Shown here: positions 15,088-22,061 of the stretch, one piece after another
Position numbering within the stretch: the first letter of the stretch is position 1
How the letters are laid out: each line of letters opens with the position of its first letter
Source: JACMJP01 sp046160675
GTDB taxonomy: Bacteria; Bacteroidota; Bacteroidia; Chitinophagales; BACL12
Assembly: GCA_046160675.1 (NCBI GenBank)
Contig: JBJXHH010000134.1
Location: 1-22,805, forward strand
Direction: 5' to 3'
DNA: 22,805 bases
Translations under genes and position numbers: made by a program
The notes under the pieces: model-generated
Database searches by the model: none
Told to the model about the DNA's origin: nothing
What the model saw: only the letters and a program-made list of their open reading frames with translations

Positions 15088-16215
15088 ATGGAAATTCTTC
15101 GCCCACTTTGTGAGATTTTTTTTTATCTATTCTGTGGAGTTGTTTTATATCAGATTTTTCATATTTTGTTTTTTTTCTTCAGGGTTAGTTCGTATAAGAA
15201 GAACTCTGCAGATGCAAAAGAACTCCCCCCGCTAAGTGTTGTTATTTGTGCTAGAAATGAAGACACAAACCTGAAAAGGAATCTTCCTAAAATACTTTCA
15301 CAAAACTACCCACAATTTGAAGTAATTGTAGTGGATGACAACAGTGGGGATGGTACCCTTGAATATTTGTTTTTTTTAGCACAAAAAGAACCCAGGCTGA
15401 AAAGAGTGAAGGTGGGGGAGGTAAACAAATTAATGGCAGGCAAAAAATTTGCCCTTACCCTTGGTATTAAAGCTGCAAATTATGATACATTGGTATTAAC
15501 GGATGCTGATTGCTTTCCGGCAAGTGAAAACTGGTTAAGGAATATGGCAATTAGTTATTCGGGAAAAAAAGAAATTGTTCTGGGCTATGGAGCATATGAA
15601 AAAGAACCGGGTTTTTTAAACAAAGTAATCCGTTTTGAAACTGCCTATGCCGCCATCAGCTACCTTGGGTTCGCTATAGCTAAACTCCCTTATATGGGAG
15701 TAGGAAGAAACCTTTCGTACAAAAAGGATTTATTTTTTGACTTTGGTGGGTTTGCTGAACACCGTACTGTGTTAAGCGGAGATGATGACTTGTTTATTAA
15801 CAAAGTGGCAACAGGTAAAAATACTACTTTAGTACTTGATAAAGATGCATTCACATATTCTCCCCCTAAACAAAACTGGCAGGAATGGAGAGAGCAGAAA
15901 ACGAGGCATCTCTCTACAGGTAAATATTACAAATTCAAACACAAATTTTTTCTCGGTTTATTTACAATCACTCATATCCTTTTTTATGCTTTATTTATTT
16001 TCCTTATGGCATTATTCTGTAATTATTGGTATATCATTCTTGCTGGGTTTATCCTCAGAATGATCCTCCTTCGTGTAGTTTACAGCGGCGCTTTCAAAAA
16101 ACTGGATGAAGCCGATCTTGTAAAATATATTGAACTGTTTGACATATTACAGGTGTTTTATTATTTCCGTTTTGCAAAAACGGTACTGTTCAAAACAAAT
16201 TACAGGTGGAATTAA
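15088..16215 (+). CDS. Membrane-anchored family 2 glycosyltransferase
   Basis: This 375-residue GT-A fold enzyme should transfer sugar from an activated nucleotide donor on the cytoplasmic face of the inner membrane. One hydrophobic helix spans about residues 9-32. The catalytic domain starts P-L-S-V-V-I-C-A-R-N-E (about 48-58), followed by V-V-D-D83-84-N-S, the metal-binding D139-A-D141, and G-D-D-D-L-F (231-236), where the acidic group supplies the likely base. W-R-E-Q-K-T-R-H-L near 267-275 resembles the Q/R-x-x-R-W motif of processive enzymes, but with His for Trp. Two hydrophobic helices follow (about 288-335). Substrate is unknown; it could act in polysaccharide, glycolipid or carotenoid glycoside synthesis. 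Its last 10 nt overlap the sigma factor gene. Confidence 0.87.
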   Translation: MEILRPLCEIFFYLFCGVVLYQIFHILFFFFRVSSYKKNSADAKELPPLSVVICARNEDTNLKRNLPKILSQNYPQFEVIVVDDNSGDGTLEYLFFLAQKEPRLKRVKVGEVNKLMAGKKFALTLGIKAANYDTLVLTDADCFPASENWLRNMAISYSGKKEIVLGYGAYEKEPGFLNKVIRFETAYAAISYLGFAIAKLPYMGVGRNLSYKKDLFFDFGGFAEHRTVLSGDDDLFINKVATGKNTTLVLDKDAFTYSPPKQNWQEWREQKTRHLSTGKYYKFKHKFFLGLFTITHILFYALFIFLMALFCNYWYIILAGFILRMILLRVVYSGAFKKLDEADLVKYIELFDILQVFYYFRFAKTVLFKTNYRWN

Positions 16216-16811
16216 ACGTAAATTTTTCACAACGGGCGAAAGAAGATTATGAGTTTGTTCTCCGTGCAAAACAGGGGGAGCAAAAAGCCTTTGCAATTTT
16301 ACTTGAACGTTATAAAGATTCAGTAAACTATATGATACTGAAAATGGTAAATAACCGGGATGACGCTGATGACCTGACGTTAGAGGCTTTTGGTAAAGCA
16401 TTTCACAACCTTGAGAAGTATACCCCCGACTTCGCCTTCAGTACATGGCTATTTAAAATCGCCATGAACAATACAATAGACTTTATCAGGAAGAAAAGAC
16501 TGCATGTTCTAAGTATTGATGAGGAAAGTGATGATGAAACAGGGTTTACCTTATCCAAAAACATTGCAACAGATAACCCCGACCCTGAAGAAAAATATAT
16601 TCGAGAGCAAAGGGCGAAACTCATGCATGAGATCCTTGACAAACTAAATCCCCGTTACAAAAAATTAGTAGAAATGCGTTATTTTGATGAACTGAGTTAC
16701 GAAGAAATTGCACAGCAGATGAATCTCCCTCTCGGAACAGTTAAAAATTCCCTGTTCAGGGCAAGAGATTTTTTGCTTGAGATTTTGCATCAACACAGAG
16801 AAAAGTATTAA
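16206..16811 (+). CDS. ECF-type sigma-70 family RNA polymerase sigma factor
   Basis: This is a 201-residue alternative sigma factor. Region 2 (about 28-98) includes D-D-A-D-D-L-T-L-E-A-F, F-S-T-W-L-F-K-I-A and N-x-x-I-D-F-I-R. An acidic linker (103-130) follows, and region 4 (about 140-194) has L-S-Y-E-E-I-A-Q-Q-M-N-L-P-L-G-T-V-K-N-S-L-F-R-A. The GTG at 16206 is the only plausible start: no in-frame ATG, GTG or TTG precedes the conserved F-V-L-R-A-K-Q-G-E helix, and it overlaps the glycosyltransferase stop by 10 nt. No anti-sigma gene is adjacent on either side, which differs from the usual ECF-anti-sigma pairing. Target genes are unknown. Confidence 0.93.
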   Translation: MELNVNFSQRAKEDYEFVLRAKQGEQKAFAILLERYKDSVNYMILKMVNNRDDADDLTLEAFGKAFHNLEKYTPDFAFSTWLFKIAMNNTIDFIRKKRLHVLSIDEESDDETGFTLSKNIATDNPDPEEKYIREQRAKLMHEILDKLNPRYKKLVEMRYFDELSYEEIAQQMNLPLGTVKNSLFRARDFLLEILHQHREKY

Positions 16812-16868
16812 CTCCTTTTCCTTACCTGCTTAACAATTTTTAACCCCGAGGTTACAGTATTCCATGCT

Positions 16869-16876
16869 ATCTTTGG
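16869..16876 (+). promoter_or_regulatory. -7 promoter element (TATCTTTG) for the M13 peptidase gene
   Basis: This is an exact TAnnTTTG match 28 nt before ATG 16905, in the 93-nt gap after the sigma factor gene. No -33 element at normal spacing was seen. Confidence 0.48.
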
Positions 16877-16904
16877 CGCTCAAAATCAAAGAAATAGAAC
16901 TATC

Positions 16905-18950
16905 ATGCAAAGAACATTTTTCCTCCTTTTTATTCCTATTATTCTTGCAGCAGGCTGTGCTGAAAAAAAAGATTCAGCAGCAAATGATAAGAATAATCAC
17001 AAAGCCATCGATGCCTCCATGCTTGACAGTAGTTATCGCCCCGGTGATGACTTCTTCAGGTTCGTAAATGCAAAATGGATAGCGGCCAATCCAATTCCAG
17101 CAGATAAATCCCGTTTCGGTTCTTTTGACCTGCTTGATGACCTTAGCCTCGAAACTCTTAAAAAAGTAATGGAAGATGCTGCGGCTGCAAATGCAGATAA
17201 GGGTAGCAATACACAAAAAGTAGGCGATTTCTGGGCAAGTGCCATGGACACCCTAGCAATTGAAAAAGCGGGCATTGAGCCTCTGAAAATACATTTGGAT
17301 AAAATATCTGCTATTCAAACTACAGATGAAATTTTGGCACAGGTTGCGGCAATGCAAAGATTATTTGCTAATCCTATGTTTAATGTTTTTGTGCAGCAGG
17401 ATGCAAAAAACAGCGCTGAACAAATTCTTACACTCTGGCAGGGCGGCTTGGGTTTACCCGATAAAGATTATTATCTGCGCAATGATGAAAAGGGAAAGCA
17501 ACTCAGGGCTGACTATGTTGCTCACATAAAAAATGTGTTTGTACTCATGGGAAACTCCGATGCTGAAGCAAAGACAAATGCCGACATGATCATGAAGTTG
17601 GAAATAAACCTTGCAAAAGCAAGCATGGACAGGGTAACAATGAGAGATCCCTATGCAATATACAATATTCAAACAGTTGAAGATCTCCAAAGAAATTACT
17701 CAAATATCAATTGGGCTGCGTATTTCACAGAATTAAAAACCCCGCCTTTCACATCCCTCAACGTTGCGCAACCCAAATTTTATTCTGCATTAAATGAAAT
17801 GGTTTCTTCAGTAAGCATAAATGACTGGAAAACATATTTGAATTATCACCTTGTAGATGAAGCATCTCCCTATATGAGCAGTGCTTACGTAAAAGAACAT
17901 TTTGATTTTTATAGTAAGAAATTGCGGGGCGTTGAACAGATGAAACCGAGATGGAAAAGTGTTTGTGAAACAGCCGATTTCACATTGGGAGAAGCCCTTG
18001 GACAGGAATATGTGAAGACTGCATTCAGCGAAGAAAGCAAGCAGCGCATGCAAAAAATGGTAGCTAATATTAAAGCTTCATTCAGTGAACGCATTAATAC
18101 TCTTGACTGGATGAGTGATAGTACAAAACAATTTGCGCAACAGAAATTGAATACAATAGTTGTAAAAGTTGGATATCCTGACAAATGGAGAGATTATTCA
18201 AGACTGGAAATTGACAGAGGCTCTTATGTTTTAAATGTAATGCGATGTTTTGAATTTGAGGCGCAAAGAAATTTAGATAAAATCGGGCAGCCGGTTGACA
18301 AAACAGAATGGGGCATGTCTCCGCAAACCGTGAATGCATATTACAACCCGAGTAATAATGAAATTGTTTTTCCGGCAGCAATTTTACAACCACCATTTTT
18401 TGACCCCAATGCAGATGATGCTGTAAACTATGCAGCTATCGGAGCAGTGATTGGGCATGAGATTACTCATGGTTTTGATGATGAAGGAAGGCAATACGAT
18501 GCAGCTGGAAATTTAAGACAATGGTGGACATCTACTGATGATAAGTTATTCCGTGAAAGGGCAGATGTAGTTGTGAACCAGTACGAAAGCTATTGCCCAC
18601 TTGACAGTATGTGTATCAATGGCAGTTTAACGCTCGGTGAAAATATTGCAGACTTTGGAGGGTTAACAATTGCCTATTATGCATTTTTGAAAACCGAACA
18701 GGCAAAAGCAAACGAAATCCTAGATGGCTTTACTCCCCAGCAAAGATTTTTTATCGGTTTTGCAAGAATCTGGGCGGGTGATTATAAAACGGAAGCCATG
18801 CGCAACCAGTTGATGACAAACCCTCACAGCCCGGGTATGTATAGGGTAAACGGGGTTGTGTGCAATATGCCTGAGTTTTATACTGCGTTTGCAGTAAAAG
18901 AAGGCGATAAACTTTACAGGGCAGAGGTTGACAGAGCAAGGATCTGGTAA
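16905..18950 (+). CDS. M13 family (neprilysin/PepO-like) zinc metallopeptidase, lipoprotein
   Basis: This is a 681-residue zinc endopeptidase that trims oligopeptides. The signal peptide ends in a lipobox (L-A-A-G-C18), so the protein is lipid-anchored in the envelope, probably facing the periplasm. The N-terminal M13 domain begins around D-D-F-F-R-F-V-N-A-K-W. The catalytic domain has N-A-Y-Y-N-P substrate-binding residues, the zinc motif H518-E-I-T-H522, the third ligand in G-E579-N-I-A-D583, and R-I-W-A near the end. All catalytic residues are intact and the length is typical of bacterial M13 enzymes. It ends D-R-A-R-I-W, matching the C-terminal Trp seen in the family. A promoter element precedes it and a strong terminator follows 20 nt past the stop. 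Confidence 0.96.
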   Translation: MQRTFFLLFIPIILAAGCAEKKDSAANDKNNHKAIDASMLDSSYRPGDDFFRFVNAKWIAANPIPADKSRFGSFDLLDDLSLETLKKVMEDAAAANADKGSNTQKVGDFWASAMDTLAIEKAGIEPLKIHLDKISAIQTTDEILAQVAAMQRLFANPMFNVFVQQDAKNSAEQILTLWQGGLGLPDKDYYLRNDEKGKQLRADYVAHIKNVFVLMGNSDAEAKTNADMIMKLEINLAKASMDRVTMRDPYAIYNIQTVEDLQRNYSNINWAAYFTELKTPPFTSLNVAQPKFYSALNEMVSSVSINDWKTYLNYHLVDEASPYMSSAYVKEHFDFYSKKLRGVEQMKPRWKSVCETADFTLGEALGQEYVKTAFSEESKQRMQKMVANIKASFSERINTLDWMSDSTKQFAQQKLNTIVVKVGYPDKWRDYSRLEIDRGSYVLNVMRCFEFEAQRNLDKIGQPVDKTEWGMSPQTVNAYYNPSNNEIVFPAAILQPPFFDPNADDAVNYAAIGAVIGHEITHGFDDEGRQYDAAGNLRQWWTSTDDKLFRERADVVVNQYESYCPLDSMCINGSLTLGENIADFGGLTIAYYAFLKTEQAKANEILDGFTPQQRFFIGFARIWAGDYKTEAMRNQLMTNPHSPGMYRVNGVVCNMPEFYTAFAVKEGDKLYRAEVDRARIW

Positions 18951-18970
18951 TGAGTGTAAAAACATTTATA

Positions 18971-19008
18971 AACCCTGCCTGTTTTGCGCAGGGTTTTTTA
19001 TTTTTATT
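18971..19008 (+). terminator. Intrinsic terminator after the M13 peptidase gene, abutting recX
   Basis: AACCCTGC (18971-18978) and GCAGGGTT (18988-18995) form a perfect 8-bp stem with a 9-nt loop, followed by a T-rich tract to 19008. It ends 3 nt before the recX start codon. Confidence 0.85.
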
Positions 19009-19011
19009 GCG

Positions 19012-19458
19012 ATGGCAACTGACAGCACTCTGAACAAACTGAGAAAATATTGCGCCTACCAGGAGCGCTGCCATGAAGAAGTTCGTACAAAGCTGCTCAG
19101 CCTGAAAGTGTACGGAAAAGAACTTGAGGAGGTGATGAGTAAATTGATTGAAGAAGATTTTCTGAACGAAGAACGTTTTGCAAAAACTTTCGCCGGGGGA
19201 AAATTCAGGATGCTTAAATGGGGGAAAGAAAAAATAACCCGTGAACTCAAAGCAAGAAAAGTTTCTGAGTACTGTATAAAAAAAGCTCTAAAGGAGATTG
19301 ATGATGATGAGTATGAAAAAACATTTCATAAACTCCTTGCATCAGCAAAAAAGAAATATGCTACAAAAAATCCTTTTGAAACAAAAAACAAGATTGCAAA
19401 ATTTCTTATATCGAAAGGATATGCCGGTAATTACGTTTGGGGAAAAATAAAGGATTGA
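19012..19458 (+). CDS. recX: RecX family regulatory protein
   Basis: RecX binds RecA filaments and limits recombinase activity. The 148-residue protein contains three-helix RecX repeats: K-L-R-K-Y-C-A-Y-Q-E-R-C-H-E-E-V with an L-I-E-E-D-F-L-N-E-E-R-F-A block, then W-G-K-E-K-I-T-R-E-L-K with C-I-K-K-A-L-K-E-I-D, and a third repeat ending in L-I-S-K-G-Y. ATG 19012 is chosen because it starts just before the first repeat. A longer frame from 18928 would run through the peptidase 3' end and the terminator hairpin. No promoter consensus is visible directly upstream. recA is not in the window. Confidence 0.88.
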   Translation: MATDSTLNKLRKYCAYQERCHEEVRTKLLSLKVYGKELEEVMSKLIEEDFLNEERFAKTFAGGKFRMLKWGKEKITRELKARKVSEYCIKKALKEIDDDEYEKTFHKLLASAKKKYATKNPFETKNKIAKFLISKGYAGNYVWGKIKD

Positions 19459-19564
19459 GGATAAGTTATAGGTGGTGTTGCTTCATTTTTTTCCATCTCA
19501 TTCTTTTTCTTTCGTGGCAGCAGAAGAATCTTATAGTTCAATGGTTTCACAGAATCCACATCGA

Positions 19565-19585
19565 ATTGTGCTTCTTTAGCACAAT
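19565..19585. repeat. Inverted repeat between recX and the convergent gene
   Basis: ATTGTGCT and AGCACAAT form an 8-bp perfect stem with a 5-nt loop, in the 174-nt gap between the convergent recX and beta-barrel genes. The flanking T-tract is weak on both strands. It may be a terminator, but this is uncertain. Confidence 0.35.
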
Positions 19586-19632
19586 GTAATGCTTTTCACT
19601 TGTTCAATATTCTCCCAGTATGAAAACATGAA

Positions 19633-20373
19633 TCAAAAACCCTGGTCTAAGATGGTGATGAAAGTATACCCGACCCCGAAACCGAACCATGGATATTTGT
19701 TGTAAACCCAAAAAAGATCATGAAACCTTGAACTCATAAAGTCAAACCCGCCTACAACGCCGATCTGAAAATTTCTCCCAAAAATGAAACAAGTTCCCAC
19801 AGCAAGTGAAAGAACATCTACTGTCAAAAAATCGTTTGTGAGCCCGTAGGTAGAAAAACTGTCAATCAACACAGAACTTGCACCAGCATTGAATAATATG
19901 CCTAGGGAAATGTTGGGGCTGCGGTTCCAGGGCCCGTAGTATCCGAAACCAGCGCCAAGGTTCTTATTCACCTCCCAGTCAAAATAATATTTTGGGAAAG
20001 CCCGGATCTTTATTGGAAGCGTTATGAGTGAAAAAGAAAAGTACCTTGCATTCGTAACAATGGCATTACAATCGAAGATGTTTTTATCAATTGTAAAGGA
20101 ATAATGTTGCAAAGTATCAGCGAACTTCACAACATATTTTTCTCCATCCGGATTAAATACTTTAAACTTTTTATAAGCGGGGATATATACTGAATCAATG
20201 CCTTCAGAATAATTGTCGGGTATTAGTTTGAAATTATAACTGATAGCCAAGTAATAAAACTTTGTATAGTCAACGTTTACTGCATCGCAAGCGTATTGTA
20301 TGTTTTGCGCAGAGTTAGTGTTGCAGCAAAGCATGTAAAGTGCACAAAACAGGATGTGTGATCTCGCAAACAT
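19633..20373 (-). CDS. Exported protein of unknown function, probable beta-barrel C-terminus
   Basis: I do not recognise a family. The start is taken at ATG 20373 (M-F-A-R-S-H-I), giving a 246-residue protein with a signal peptide that ends near N-S-A-Q (residues 20-23). A TTG eight codons upstream would place charged residues ahead of it. Residues 24-105 are polar with mixed strand pattern. From about 110 onward the sequence alternates aromatic and small residues, with G-A-G-F-G-Y-Y-G, S-L-G-I-L-F-N-A-G and G-V-V-G-G-F-D-F, and W-F-G-F-G-V-G-Y-T-F near the end. This is typical of outer-membrane barrel strands, although the final residues (I-T-I-L-D-Q-G-F) extend past the usual closing strand. 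The gene lies downstream of a structured non-coding stretch that may be its leader. Confidence 0.7.
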   Translation of the reverse strand: MFARSHILFCALYMLCCNTNSAQNIQYACDAVNVDYTKFYYLAISYNFKLIPDNYSEGIDSVYIPAYKKFKVFNPDGEKYVVKFADTLQHYSFTIDKNIFDCNAIVTNARYFSFSLITLPIKIRAFPKYYFDWEVNKNLGAGFGYYGPWNRSPNISLGILFNAGASSVLIDSFSTYGLTNDFLTVDVLSLAVGTCFIFGRNFQIGVVGGFDFMSSRFHDLFWVYNKYPWFGFGVGYTFITILDQGF

Positions 20374-20450
20374 GAAAAGGGTTTTTAGATTGCACAAAAA
20401 GCTGGAATGCAGCCTGGTTGGGGGCTGGCAGCGAAACTAAAGCAGTGATG

Positions 20451-20652
20451 AAAAACCACTGCTGCGGCTGCAGCAGTGGGTAATTCCCCGCCAATGCATG
20501 GTTTCCTCACATAACCATGCAAGCATCGTTGTAAAAAAAATTCAATCTGTTTGTTTAAGAATAGTGAGGAACTTAACGGGAAATTATGATAACCAAAATG
20601 TACTGAGTTATCAAAATATCCCCACTAACGGGAAGCGTTTTTGTTTTATTGT
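20451..20652 (-). ncRNA. Candidate structured small RNA or regulatory leader
   Basis: This is a non-coding stretch between sucC and the beta-barrel gene. Read on the minus strand it starts just after a TATTTTTG -7 element and ends at a perfect 10-bp hairpin followed by five U. Inside are a hairpin at 20588-20612 (GATAAC/GTTATC) and a two-part long-range helix: 20577-20586 with 20481-20490 (10 bp) and 20564-20571 with 20503-20510 (8 bp). A third hairpin, 20496-20520 (8 bp), has one strand of the inner helix in its loop. The only imperfect pair of the outer helix is G-U on the minus strand but C-A on the plus strand, which favours the minus strand. No Rfam family was recognised; 6S RNA was considered, but the end pairing does not fit. 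It could also be a 5' leader of the downstream gene. Confidence 0.42.
20456..20479 (-). terminator. GC-rich terminator hairpin with U5 tract
   Basis: CCACTGCTGC and GCAGCAGTGG form a perfect 10-bp stem with a 4-nt loop, followed on the minus strand by five T (20455-20451). It lies 83 nt upstream of the beta-barrel gene ATG, so it ends an upstream transcript or acts as an attenuator. An alternative pairing exists between 20441-20447 (AGCAGTG) and 20457-20463. Confidence 0.6.
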
Positions 20653-20658
20653 AACAAA

Positions 20659-20666
20659 CAAAAATA
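20659..20666 (-). promoter_or_regulatory. -7 promoter element (TATTTTTG) between sucC and the structured region
   Basis: This is an exact TAnnTTTG match on the minus strand, located after the sucC terminator. A T-run (minus strand, within 20690-20685) lies at about the right distance for a weak -33 element. It would start transcription near 20652. Confidence 0.42.
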
Positions 20667-20684
20667 TTTTTTGCATGTATATGT

Positions 20685-20718
20685 AAAAAAGGTTGACAAA
20701 TATTTGTCAACCTTTTTT
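20685..20718 (-). terminator. Strong intrinsic terminator after sucC
   Basis: A 16-bp self-complementary palindrome (AAAAAAGGTTGACAAA with TTTGTCAACCTTTTTT, 2-nt centre) starts 18 nt beyond the sucC stop. It ends in a T-run on the minus strand and is also symmetrical enough to work on the plus strand. Confidence 0.9.
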
Positions 20719-20736
20719 ATGTTTTATTATAGTAGC

Positions 20737-21927
20737 TTACAATACAGCTTCTCCCACCAGTTCTGCCGCTTCTTTCAGAAGAATAGCGCTTCTTACTTTC
20801 AGTCCGCTTTCGTCAATCATTTTTTTCGCTTCTTCAGCATTCGTTCCCTGCAGGCGAACTATGATTGGAATAGAAATATTTCCGATGCTTTTATATGCAT
20901 CAATGATTCCCTGCGCTACCCGGTCGCATCTTACAATGCCGCCAAAAATGTTTACCAGGATTGCTTTTACTGCTGGGTCTTTTAGTATGATATTAAAAGC
21001 AGCCTCCACTCTTTTTGCGTCAGCGGTTCCGCCCACATCCAAAAAGTTTGCAGGACTTCCGCCGCTGAGTTTGATGATATCCATGGTTGCCATTGCCAGC
21101 CCGGCACCATTTACCATGCAGCCAACATTTCCATCAAGTTTCACAAAGTTTAAACCTGCAGCGCCTGCTTCTACCTCAGTTGGATCTTCTTCACTTAGAT
21201 CCCGCATGCCTGCGATATCAGGATGACGGCTAAGTGCATTTCCATCAATCACACACTTTGTATCAACAGCAATAATTTTATTATCACTTGTTTTCAATAC
21301 CGGATTTATTTCCAGCAGACTGCAATCATTCCCCATAAAAGCATTGTACAAATTCAGCACAAATTTTACCATGTCTTTAAAGGCGTCGCCATGTAATCCT
21401 AAATTGAATGCGACCTGCCTCGCCTGAAAAGGCATGATACCTATGGTAGGATCAATCCATTCTTTATAAATGAGATCAGGAGTATGTTCCGCAACATGTT
21501 CTATATCCATGCCGCCTTCTGTAGAATAAACGATCACATATTTGCTTTTCTCCCTGTCAAGCAACATACTCATGTAAAATTCTTTTGTTTCGCTTGCGCC
21601 GGGATAATACACATCCTGGGCAATTAGAACCTTATTTACTTTCTTGCCTTTTGCTCCAGTTTGAGGAGTGATTAAAGTTGCGCCGAGAATTGCTTTTGAT
21701 TTTTCATATACTTCATCCAGGTTCTTCGCCACCTTCACCCCACCCGCTTTTCCTCTTCCACCGGCATGTATCTGAGCTTTTACCACCCATATTTGTGTAT
21801 TTGTTTGTGACTGTAATTGTCTTGCGGCTTCAACTGCCTCGTCAGGTGTATTTACCGGAATGCCCTCCTGTATTTTAACCCCAAATCTCTTTATTAATTC
21901 TTTCCCTTGGTATTCGTGTAAGTTCAT
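20737..21927 (-). CDS. sucC: Succinyl-CoA synthetase (ADP-forming) beta subunit
   Basis: This is the ATP-grasp beta subunit of the TCA-cycle enzyme that makes ATP (or GTP) from succinyl-CoA; it binds nucleotide and part of the succinate site and pairs with SucD. At 396 residues it has the normal length. Visible features are the N-terminal M-N-L-H-E-Y-Q-G-K, the glycine-rich H-A-G-G-R-G-K-A-G-G-V loop, L-E-I-N-P-V (metal-binding Glu and Asn), D-V-G-G-T-A, and N-I-F-G-G-I-V-R-C-D at the subunit interface. No sucD is adjacent: a strong terminator follows immediately, so sucC appears to be a single-gene transcript, unlike the sucCD operon of enterobacteria. A -7 element lies upstream. Confidence 0.97.
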   Translation of the reverse strand: MNLHEYQGKELIKRFGVKIQEGIPVNTPDEAVEAARQLQSQTNTQIWVVKAQIHAGGRGKAGGVKVAKNLDEVYEKSKAILGATLITPQTGAKGKKVNKVLIAQDVYYPGASETKEFYMSMLLDREKSKYVIVYSTEGGMDIEHVAEHTPDLIYKEWIDPTIGIMPFQARQVAFNLGLHGDAFKDMVKFVLNLYNAFMGNDCSLLEINPVLKTSDNKIIAVDTKCVIDGNALSRHPDIAGMRDLSEEDPTEVEAGAAGLNFVKLDGNVGCMVNGAGLAMATMDIIKLSGGSPANFLDVGGTADAKRVEAAFNIILKDPAVKAILVNIFGGIVRCDRVAQGIIDAYKSIGNISIPIIVRLQGTNAEEAKKMIDESGLKVRSAILLKEAAELVGEAVL

Positions 21928-21949
21928 ATCAGAGTTTTTATTTACAGCT

Positions 21950-21957
21950 CAAAAATA
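21950..21957 (-). promoter_or_regulatory. -7 promoter element (TATTTTTG) for sucC
   Basis: This is an exact TAnnTTTG match on the minus strand, 22 nt before the sucC ATG. No clear -33 element was seen at usual spacing. Confidence 0.48.
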
Positions 21958-22061
21958 CGCATCAGTTTGTAAACTTCTTTGTATCAACTGACAGAAGGTC
22001 TACTATCTTAAAACTTAATATTATTTCAATTACTTTAGCATAGTAATCTCAGAATAGAGAG

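Noticed and set aside
20451..20652. 6S RNA, tmRNA, RNase P RNA or SRP RNA identity for the structured region
   Set aside because: The 5' and 3' ends do not pair as in 6S RNA, and no tRNA-like end, RNase P core sequence or SRP apical loop was found.
20498..20686. 62-codon forward frame in the structured region
   Set aside because: It overlaps several inverted repeats and the sucC terminator, and looks like a chance frame.
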